This document shows positions 1-6,172 of a stretch of DNA of 64,000 bases, piece after piece. Every line of letters begins with the position of its first letter. Position 1 is the stretch's first letter. Under the pieces are notes generated by a model, which did not search any database, had not been told where the DNA came from, and saw only the letters and a list, made by a program, of their open reading frames with translations. Made by a program: the position numbers and the translations under genes. Source of the stretch: Idiomarina aquatica (lineage in GTDB: Bacteria; Pseudomonadota; Gammaproteobacteria; Enterobacterales; Alteromonadaceae); contig NZ_PIPS01000006.1 of NCBI RefSeq assembly GCF_003987185.1, positions 1 through 64,000 of the forward strand, given 5' to 3'.

Positions 1-108
1 CATAGCGGTATGGCACCACCTGGCTCCATTCCGAACCCAGAAGTGAAACATACCAGCGCCGATGGTAGTGTGGGGTCTCCCCATGTGAGAGTAGGACACC
101 GCCAGACT
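1..108 (+). rRNA. rrf: 5S ribosomal RNA, 3' part
   Basis: The first ~108 bases match the conserved gammaproteobacterial 5S rRNA from its early helix to its 3' end. Landmarks are CCGAACCCAGAAGTGAAAC, GCGCCGATGGTAGTGTGGGG and TCTCCCCATGTGAGAGTAGG, ending in GCCAGACTT. The first bases of the gene lie outside the window, so this is the end of an rrn operon transcribed into the window. The exact 3' end is inferred by similarity. Confidence 0.95.
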
Positions 109-121
109 TCAAATTAAGGAA

Positions 122-152
122 AGCCCCAAGCTCACGCTTGGGGCTTTTTTTT
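122..152 (+). terminator. rrn operon intrinsic terminator
   Basis: A 9-bp perfect stem (AGCCCCAAG, 122-130, pairing with CTTGGGGCT, 137-145) has a 6-base loop and is followed directly by a run of eight T. It sits 14 bases after the 5S rRNA 3' end, as expected for the terminator of the rRNA operon. Confidence 0.93.
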
Positions 153-261
153 ATGCCCGCTCGGCCCGCAGCGTTACCTTCAGCCGATGGTGACCGACGA
201 TCTGAACCCGCACCCTTGTCGCTTTGCTGTCTTATAGAGTTCCGGTTCTTTCGCTGGCTAT

Positions 262-269
262 GCTACAAT
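262..269 (+). promoter_or_regulatory. putative extended -10 promoter of murB
   Basis: TGCTACAAT reads as an extended -10 element (TG, one base, TACAAT at 264-269), 29 bases before the murB start and downstream of the rrn terminator. No convincing -35 hexamer is visible, which is tolerable for extended -10 promoters. This is inference from motif and position only. Confidence 0.4.
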
Positions 270-297
270 TTTGGCAATCAAATTAATTGGGTAACGC

Positions 298-1317
298 ATG
301 TCGGTCGATCTGCAACAACTTCATACCTTTCAATTACCTGCTAAAGCTTCTGCATTATTTAGGTTGTCCTCGCTGGCACAATTGCCGGACTTGGCGAAAC
401 TGGATAACGTTATCATCCTCGCCGGTGGCAGTAATACCTTATTTATAGATGATTATCAGGGCACCGTTGTTGTCCCGGACTTTACCGGTATTGAAGAAAG
501 CGAAACAGCAACCGACTACAAACTTCGGGTTGGCGCCGCCGAAAACTGGCATCAACTGGTGAACTATTGCCTCACTAAAAACATCAACGGGTTGGAAAAC
601 CTCGCCCTGATTCCGGGTACCGTTGGCGCAGCACCTGTGCAGAATATTGGCGCCTACGGCATTGAAGTAGGCACTTTTATTGATAGTGTGGAAGTTGTCG
701 ACATCAACGCGGCAAAGCAACAGCGCTTTTCAGCCAAGGATTGTCAGTTCGCCTATCGTGACAGTTTATTCAAACAAAACCCAGGCAGATACCTGATAAC
801 CCACGTCAACTTTAACATCCCCAAGCAATGGCAACCGGTTCTGAGCTACGGACCTTTACAGAGCTTGATCGGTAAGGAAGTTAATGCCCGAGCCGTTTAC
901 GACAAAGTGATTGAAGTGCGACAAAGCAAGCTACCTGATCCTGAGATCACACCAAATGCCGGCAGCTTTTTTAAGAATCCGGTGGTATCAAAGCAACATC
1001 TGCAACAGATTCTCGAAAATCATCCTGATGTTGTGTATTTCCAACAAGGTAATGATGTGAAGCTCGCAGCGGGTTGGATGATTGATCGAGTCGGACTTAA
1101 AGGACTCGAGATTAATGGTGCCGCGGTACATCAGCAACAGGCATTGGTGTTGGTCAACAAGGGCACTGCAACTGCAGATGCCGTTATTCGTTTATGCCGA
1201 AAGATTGTGCATGAGGTTTTCCACGCATTTGCTGTGCGCTTAGAGCCGGAAGTCCGATTAATTGGTCGAGCCGGGTTATTAAGTCCACCTGAGCTGGAGA
1301 GCCTGTTGTATGAATAA
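298..1317 (+). CDS. murB: UDP-N-acetylenolpyruvoylglucosamine reductase
   Basis: MurB reduces UDP-GlcNAc-enolpyruvate to UDP-MurNAc with NADPH and bound FAD, in cytoplasmic peptidoglycan precursor synthesis. The 339-aa product has the FAD-binding motif near the N terminus (ILAGGSNTLF, ~41-50) and the typical IPGTVGAAPVQNIGAYG segment (~103-119). NAGSFFKNP (~220) carries the serine that acts as proton donor in the family, and the C terminus ends with LEPEVRLIG as in type I MurB proteins such as E. coli's. The start is ATG at 298, and the length is normal. It is the first gene after the rrn terminator and overlaps birA by 8 bases, the same murB-birA order as in E. coli. Confidence 0.97.
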   Translation: MSVDLQQLHTFQLPAKASALFRLSSLAQLPDLAKLDNVIILAGGSNTLFIDDYQGTVVVPDFTGIEESETATDYKLRVGAAENWHQLVNYCLTKNINGLENLALIPGTVGAAPVQNIGAYGIEVGTFIDSVEVVDINAAKQQRFSAKDCQFAYRDSLFKQNPGRYLITHVNFNIPKQWQPVLSYGPLQSLIGKEVNARAVYDKVIEVRQSKLPDPEITPNAGSFFKNPVVSKQHLQQILENHPDVVYFQQGNDVKLAAGWMIDRVGLKGLEINGAAVHQQQALVLVNKGTATADAVIRLCRKIVHEVFHAFAVRLEPEVRLIGRAGLLSPPELESLLYE

Positions 1318-2302
1318 TCGCATCAATGATCGCATCAATGATGTGTTGCAGTTGCTTGCCGACGGACGTTTTCATTCTGGTCAGGCACTCGGTGAGCAAT
1401 TGGGCGTAACCCGAGCCGCCATTAACCAGCATATCCAAAAGCTGATTGAACTGGGCGTAGAGGTCTTTTCGGTGCATGGCAAGGGCTATCGGCTGGGACA
1501 TCGACTGGAACTGCTGGACGCTGAAACGATCGCTGCGGCTGCCGCAGTTAATCAACAACAGCTTGAAGTACAGTCAGTGGTTGGCTCAAGCAACGATGAG
1601 ATTCGTACCCTCAGTCACGCTAAAGCGTTACCGGCGGGTTACGCGGTATTTGCAGAAGCACAAACCGCCGGACGCGGACGTCGGGGTAAGCCCTGGTTCT
1701 CGCCTTTTGGCAGTAATCTTTATATCAGCATTTACTGGCCGTTAACGGACGGCATTAATAGTGCGATGGGTCTGAGTCTGGTTGTCGGCGTTGCTGTTGC
1801 GGACGCGTTAACGGCGCTGGGTATAAAAGATGTTGGTGTCAAATGGCCGAACGACGTTTACGTTGAACATAAAAAACTCGCCGGAATTCTGGTTGAACTG
1901 GACTCACGCTCTGATGGGCAAAGCACTAGCGTAATTGGTATTGGTGTAAACTTGCGCATGCCTGAACAAGGCGCTAAAGCCATCGACCAACGTTGGACCG
2001 ATATTGCGGCACATATTTCCGCGGATTGGTCGCGTAATGCGATTGCAGGAAGTATTTACCGGAATGTTCTGGATGCGCTGGAACGCTTTAGCCAGTATGG
2101 ATTAGAACCAACCCGGAATAAGTGGGTCAGTTATGACATTTATCTTAATCAACCGGTGACATTAATGATGGGACAGCGGACGGTTTCAGGGATTTGCCGT
2201 GGGATCGACGAGAATGGTGCCATTTTGCTCGACCAGCAGGGCAGTATTATTCGTTATTTTGGCGGCGAGGTATCGCTGAGGGCGGCACATGTTATTGATT
2301 GA
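1310..2302 (+). CDS. birA: biotin--[acetyl-CoA-carboxylase] ligase / biotin operon repressor
   Basis: BirA charges the biotin carboxyl carrier protein with biotin via biotinyl-5'-AMP and, in the long form, represses biotin genes. The 330-aa product has the N-terminal winged helix (SGQALGEQLGVTRAAINQHIQKL, ~24-46), so it is the bifunctional repressor type. The ligase domain contains the ATP/biotin loop AGRGRRGKPW (~120-129) and KWPNDVYVEHKKLAGILVE (~181-199). The start is ATG at 1310 inside the end of murB, with GGAGAG about 11 bases upstream. The first codons contain a perfect 12-base tandem duplication (1317-1340) encoding RINDRIND, an unusual N-terminal addition. It overlaps coaX by 14 bases, so the three genes are probably co-translated. 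Confidence 0.96.
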   Translation: MNNRINDRINDVLQLLADGRFHSGQALGEQLGVTRAAINQHIQKLIELGVEVFSVHGKGYRLGHRLELLDAETIAAAAAVNQQQLEVQSVVGSSNDEIRTLSHAKALPAGYAVFAEAQTAGRGRRGKPWFSPFGSNLYISIYWPLTDGINSAMGLSLVVGVAVADALTALGIKDVGVKWPNDVYVEHKKLAGILVELDSRSDGQSTSVIGIGVNLRMPEQGAKAIDQRWTDIAAHISADWSRNAIAGSIYRNVLDALERFSQYGLEPTRNKWVSYDIYLNQPVTLMMGQRTVSGICRGIDENGAILLDQQGSIIRYFGGEVSLRAAHVID

Positions 2303-3062
2303 TAACGGTAATACCCGGACCAAGTTTGTCGTATATGATGATGGCAAGGTGGTCTTCGAAGAAAAACTCGTGAACACCGAAATCGCACAGAAGCTCGATC
2401 AGCACTGGTGTACGAAGCTAAGCAGCGCGCTTGGTAAGCAGCCTCGTGCGTGGGGGTGCCGTGTCGGTGCTCTTGAGGCAGCGAGGTTGATTGAGGCGAA
2501 GCTCGCGTCCGTTGTTGGTCCGGTGAACTGGTTACATACCCAACGGGAATTTGGTGGTGTGACTAACGGTTACGGTTCGGACTGGTCGAAACTCGGTGCG
2601 GATCGCTGGTTCGCGTTGGTTGGCTATCGAAGTCTACGCCAGGACAACGCGCTTATTATTGATGCCGGTACGGCGCTTACCATCGACTGGCTGAAACAGG
2701 ACGGCCATCACCTTGGTGGATGGATTGTGCCAGGGCGGCGTCTGATGCAGGAATCCCTGCATAAAGGTACCGCAAACCTTTCCGATTTGTTATCAGAATC
2801 CTGCCATAGGGTGCCGGCCGTGAATACACAGCAGGGCATGAGCTATGGCGTCCATTATGCTCTGGTGGGAGCAATAGCGCAGGCATTAACAGCGTCTGCA
2901 GACGTATTTGCGCAACAACCCTTCTCGGTGGTGGTGACCGGTGGTGATGGCGAACGACTGTTAAAGTCATTGCAAAAGGTGGAAAACGTCAGTTACCAAC
3001 GCATTGACGATTTGGTATTTAAGGGATTAGCAATCGCTGCCGATAACAGTGATATCGGTTGA
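2289..3062 (+). CDS. coaX: type III pantothenate kinase
   Basis: CoaX phosphorylates pantothenate in the first step of coenzyme A synthesis. It belongs to the ASKHA fold and is unrelated to the CoaA enzyme that E. coli has at this locus. The 257-aa protein begins with the phosphate loop LLIDNGNTRTKF. It also has GADRWFALVGYR (~98-109), the IDAGTALTIDWL block (~124-135) and GGWIVPGRRLM (~143), all diagnostic of CoaX. The start is ATG at 2289, inside birA, preceded by GAGGGCGG. The 3' end of this gene also carries a probable sigma-28 promoter for motX (see 3020-3046). Confidence 0.95.
   Translation: MLLIDNGNTRTKFVVYDDGKVVFEEKLVNTEIAQKLDQHWCTKLSSALGKQPRAWGCRVGALEAARLIEAKLASVVGPVNWLHTQREFGGVTNGYGSDWSKLGADRWFALVGYRSLRQDNALIIDAGTALTIDWLKQDGHHLGGWIVPGRRLMQESLHKGTANLSDLLSESCHRVPAVNTQQGMSYGVHYALVGAIAQALTASADVFAQQPFSVVVTGGDGERLLKSLQKVENVSYQRIDDLVFKGLAIAADNSDIG
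3020..3046 (+). promoter_or_regulatory. probable sigma-28 (FliA) promoter of motX, inside coaX
   Basis: TAAG at 3020-3023, then exactly 15 bases, then GCCGATAA at 3039-3046. The flagellar sigma-28 consensus is TAAA-N15-GCCGATAA, so the -10 matches 8 of 8 and the -35 core 3 of 4 with correct spacing. Transcription would start near 3054, about 24 bases before the motX ATG. The following gene is a flagellar motor gene, a class known to depend on sigma-28 in Vibrio, which strengthens the call. Confidence 0.7.
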
Positions 3063-3077
3063 ATAAGAGGTTTCTTC

Positions 3078-3728
3078 ATGGCGAAAATATGGCTCCAGTC
3101 GCCGGCGCTAGTCCTGTCTGCAGCGCTGCTGTCAGCATCTGCACTTGCTCAACAGTCCGAGCCCGCTGATGAGTTAGAGGCGGTTCAGCTTTATACCGAT
3201 GAAGCGCTGGTCAGTATGTTCGAGGATAATCGTCACTTGCAACAGGTTGAGCAGATCGATCGCTGCCAATTGGTCATGGACATCGAAGCTCAGGCTGAAC
3301 TTGAGCAACGTCCGACGTATCAGTTTCTCTATGGTGATATGTTAGCTTGGGGCGTTTGTTATGAGCGCGATGTCGAGCTTGGGCTGCATTATATGCGTGT
3401 GGCTGCGGATCAAGGGTTGATTCAGGCGCTTGAGCAGCTTGGTCGCTATTACCATACGGGCACTATAGTCCAGCAAGACACTGAGCGGGCTATTCGCTAT
3501 TTGCGTGAAGCGGCGTCTTTAGGTAACTTAGCCGCGCAAAAACGTTTTGCCGATATCATGCTGGCAGGCAACGGCAGTCCTTATGACTTTACCCACGCCT
3601 ATCACTGGCTGCATCATGCGGAAACCGGCGATCGTGAGGAACATCAACGTATTCAACAAAAGCTCGAGCAACTGGCTAAATTGATGCCACCCTCCGCCGT
3701 CGAAAAAGCCCGCCAAAAATTACTTTAA
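3078..3728 (+). CDS. motX: sodium-type polar flagellar motor protein MotX (Sel1-repeat)
   Basis: MotX is a periplasmic protein of the T ring of sodium-driven polar flagella. With MotY it holds the PomA/PomB stator units around the basal body. The 216-aa product has a signal peptide (~1-25, cleaving near ALAQQ), then YTDEALVSMFEDNRHLQQV and a Cys pair (CQLV ~63, WGVCYERDVELG ~93). Sel1-type repeats follow (ALEQLGRYYHTGTIVQQDTERAIRYLREAASLGNLAAQ). The order and wording match Vibrio MotX closely from memory, more specifically than a generic Sel1 protein. The start is ATG at 3078 with AGAGG 8 bases upstream. It lies 15 bases after coaX but probably also has its own sigma-28 promoter. Confidence 0.88.
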   Translation: MAKIWLQSPALVLSAALLSASALAQQSEPADELEAVQLYTDEALVSMFEDNRHLQQVEQIDRCQLVMDIEAQAELEQRPTYQFLYGDMLAWGVCYERDVELGLHYMRVAADQGLIQALEQLGRYYHTGTIVQQDTERAIRYLREAASLGNLAAQKRFADIMLAGNGSPYDFTHAYHWLHHAETGDREEHQRIQQKLEQLAKLMPPSAVEKARQKLL

Positions 3729-3737
3729 GGCGGGCTT
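3703..3737 (-). terminator. intrinsic terminator of the nspC operon, inside the 3' end of motX
   Basis: AAGCCCGCC (3706-3714) pairs with GGCGGGCTT (3729-3737). Read on the minus strand, the stem is followed by five T (3707-3703). It therefore terminates the minus-strand polyamine operon, yet the poly-T arm encodes the last codons of the convergent motX gene. On the plus strand the hairpin spans the motX stop but has no T tract. Confidence 0.75.
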
Positions 3738-3766
3738 GGTAAGCGATTGGTTAACCTTTCAATGGG

Positions 3767-4900
3767 TTAAGACAGTCGGTCGCGGAAGTCCTCATAACGG
3801 AACTGACGGACGCAATCGAAGGAACCGTCCTCACGCAGAATCCCAATGGCAGGATGTTGTACGCCGTTAAAAAAGGTGGTTTTGACCATGGTGTAATGCA
3901 TCATGTCTTCAAACACCAAGCGATCACCAACACTGAGCGGATGATCAAAACTGTATGTTCCGATAACGTCCCCGGCCAGGCAGCTGTTGCCGCCCAGACG
4001 GTAAGAGAACGCCTTTTCGTGCGGTAAACCGCCTCCGGTAATGGCAGGGCGGTAAGGCATTTCCAATACATCCGGCATGTGAGCGGTTGCAGAAATATCC
4101 AATAACGCGATCTTACCGTCGTTTTCGACGATATCGACCACCTCACAAATGAGTGGTCCGGTCTGCCAGGCAACGGCTGAGCCAGGTTCGAGGATAACCT
4201 GTAAATCGTAACGTTCCGCAAGGCCGCGCAACTGTTCGATGAGGTGATCAACATCGTAGCCGGCGCGCGTCATTAAGTGCCCGCCACCCAAGTTTAACCA
4301 CTTCATCTGCTTCAGATAGTGCCCGAAACGTTTCTCGACCGCTTCCAGGGTACGCTCCAGTGCAAAGGAGTCACATTCGCACAGGTTATGAACGTGGAAG
4401 CCCTCGATACCTTCTAACTCTATACCTTCAAGGCTTTCTGCCTTTACCCCCAGGCGAGAGCCCGGCGCACTTGGGTCATAAAGCTCGGTTTCCGCCTCCT
4501 GATGTTCGGGGTTAATGCGCAAACCCATCGAAACACCAGCGGCTTTAACCTGTTCGCGGTAGCGTTGCCATTGGCCTAAGCTGTTGAACGAAATGTGATT
4601 AACCAACGGTAGCAGTTGATCAATGTCATCTTGCTTATAGGCCGGTGCATAAGCGTGCACTTCACGGCCGAATTCTTCGGCCGCAAGTTTTGCTTCCCAT
4701 ACCGAACTTGCGGTACACCCTTTCAGATACTCCCGTACAATCGGAAAGGCCGACCACATAGAAAAACCTTTCAACGCAAGAATAATGTCAGCGCCGCTTT
4801 GCTCTTGCACGCGCTGCATCAATTGCAGGTTTTTACGCAACAGAGCCTCATCGAGTACATAACACGGTGAGGGAATGTTCGGTGATGTATACTTACTCAT
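3767..4900 (-). CDS. nspC: carboxynorspermidine/carboxyspermidine decarboxylase
   Basis: A PLP enzyme of the alanine racemase-fold decarboxylase family that removes CO2 from carboxy(nor)spermidine to give norspermidine or spermidine. The protein begins SPCYVLDEALLRKNL, and LALKGFSMW holds the PLP lysine near residue 40. HVHNLCECDSFALE and LNLGGGHL follow, with LEPGSAVAW (~235) and GNSCLAGDVIG (~305, active-site Cys) further on. I chose the ATG at 4900, one base after the stop of the upstream gene, giving 377 aa. A longer reading from 4933 would overlap that gene and adds nothing conserved. It is co-transcribed with carboxynorspermidine synthase, as in Vibrio. Confidence 0.93.
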   Translation of the reverse strand: MSKYTSPNIPSPCYVLDEALLRKNLQLMQRVQEQSGADIILALKGFSMWSAFPIVREYLKGCTASSVWEAKLAAEEFGREVHAYAPAYKQDDIDQLLPLVNHISFNSLGQWQRYREQVKAAGVSMGLRINPEHQEAETELYDPSAPGSRLGVKAESLEGIELEGIEGFHVHNLCECDSFALERTLEAVEKRFGHYLKQMKWLNLGGGHLMTRAGYDVDHLIEQLRGLAERYDLQVILEPGSAVAWQTGPLICEVVDIVENDGKIALLDISATAHMPDVLEMPYRPAITGGGLPHEKAFSYRLGGNSCLAGDVIGTYSFDHPLSVGDRLVFEDMMHYTMVKTTFFNGVQHPAIGILREDGSFDCVRQFRYEDFRDRLS

Positions 4901-4901
4901 G

Positions 4902-6101
4902 CTATTCGCCAAAAGGTTGATCGCACTCAACAACTTGCCAAGGCAGGCCGTGTTGGTTCAAACGATTCATAAACTCGTCTGGATCAAATTGTTCCATGTT
5001 CCAGACACCCGGTTTCATCCACTGACCTTCTAACATCATCGCCGCAGCAATCATCGCCGGTACGCCAGTGGTGTAAGACACGGCTTGTGCGCCCAACTCT
5101 TTGTTGGTTTCAGCATGGTCACAGTTATTGTAGATAAAGATGGTTTTTTGTTCGCCATCTTTAATCCCGGTCACATAAGTACCAATACAGGTTTTACCGG
5201 TATAGCCTTCGGCCAGTGAGCCTGGGTTTGGTAGTACCGCTTTTAGGAATTCCAGTGGCACAATGTCTTGTCCCTGGAACTTAACCGGCTGTATCGACGT
5301 CATGCCGACGTTCTCCAGTACGCGCAGATGCGTCAGGTACTGGTCACCAAACGTCATCCAGAAACGCGCACGTTTTAGCGTCGGGAAGTGTTTTACCAGC
5401 GACTCCAGCTCTTCGTGGAACAACAAGTAAGATGCACGTACACCAACATTAGGATAATCCAGATCTTTACGCACACCGATCGGGTCGGTTTCGTGCCACT
5501 CGCCATTTTCCCAATACTTACCGCGTTGGGTAATTTCACGAATGTTAATTTCTGGATTAAAGTTGGTGGCAAAAGCTTGTCCGTGATCGCCACCGTTACA
5601 GTCAACGATATCCAGATATTGCACTTCGTCAAAGTAGTGTTTTGCCGCATAGGCGGTGAATACGTTGGTTACGCCCGGGTCAAAACCCGCACCCAACAAG
5701 GCCATTAAGCCTTTTTCTTTAAAGCGCTCCTGATAAGCCCACTGCCATGAGTATTCAAATTTCGCTTCGTCTTTAGGCTCGTAGTTTGCGGTGTCAAGGT
5801 AATGCACGCCAGTTTCCAGACAAGCATCCATGATCGGCAAGTCCTGGTAAGGCAACGCAACATTGATGACCAGCGAAGGTTGAATCTGACGAATCAAGTC
5901 AGCCACTTTGGCTGAATCATCGGCATCCACCTGGTAAACACCGACGACGCGATCTTTGCCGGCTTTCTCTTGTAAAGCTTCACATTTTGAGAGCGTGCGG
6001 CTGGCCAAGTGAATTTCAGAAAAAACGTCTGCTAATTTAGCGCACTTTTGAACAACAACGCTGGCAACACCGCCGGCGCCAATGACTAAAACTTTCGACA
6101 T
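4902..6101 (-). CDS. carboxynorspermidine/carboxyspermidine synthase (saccharopine dehydrogenase family)
   Basis: This NADPH enzyme joins aspartate semialdehyde to 1,3-diaminopropane or putrescine by reductive amination, forming carboxynorspermidine or carboxyspermidine for the downstream decarboxylase. The 399-aa protein opens with a Rossmann motif (VLVIGAGGVASVVVQKCA). It has the family segments INVALPYQDLPIMDACLETGVHYLDTANYEP (~100-130) and GAGFDPGVTNVFTAYAAKHYF (~157). The start is ATG at 6101. Its partner begins one base after its stop. Vibrio also has diaminobutyrate genes for diaminopropane in the cluster; none is seen here, so putrescine and spermidine are equally possible as substrate and product. 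Confidence 0.92.
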   Translation of the reverse strand: MSKVLVIGAGGVASVVVQKCAKLADVFSEIHLASRTLSKCEALQEKAGKDRVVGVYQVDADDSAKVADLIRQIQPSLVINVALPYQDLPIMDACLETGVHYLDTANYEPKDEAKFEYSWQWAYQERFKEKGLMALLGAGFDPGVTNVFTAYAAKHYFDEVQYLDIVDCNGGDHGQAFATNFNPEINIREITQRGKYWENGEWHETDPIGVRKDLDYPNVGVRASYLLFHEELESLVKHFPTLKRARFWMTFGDQYLTHLRVLENVGMTSIQPVKFQGQDIVPLEFLKAVLPNPGSLAEGYTGKTCIGTYVTGIKDGEQKTIFIYNNCDHAETNKELGAQAVSYTTGVPAMIAAAMMLEGQWMKPGVWNMEQFDPDEFMNRLNQHGLPWQVVECDQPFGE

Positions 6102-6130
6102 GTCAGTAATCCTTTAATCGCAGTTTTGAG

Positions 6131-6143
6131 GACAATAATTGTC
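6131..6143. promoter_or_regulatory. 13-bp palindrome upstream of the polyamine operon
   Basis: GACAATAATTGTC is a perfect inverted repeat (GACAAT, A, ATTGTC) lying 30 bases before the carboxynorspermidine synthase start, in the 71-base gap after the prolyl oligopeptidase gene. Position and symmetry suit a repressor site, but I recognise no specific regulator. A chance palindrome is possible. Confidence 0.35.
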
Positions 6144-6172
6144 GCGAAAGATAGCACATTTTTGCTAAAGCA

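Noticed and set aside
138-344. Small plus-strand ORF of 68 aa overlapping the rrn terminator and murB start
   Set aside because: It begins in the terminator T tract, overlaps murB out of frame and shows no recognisable protein sequence.
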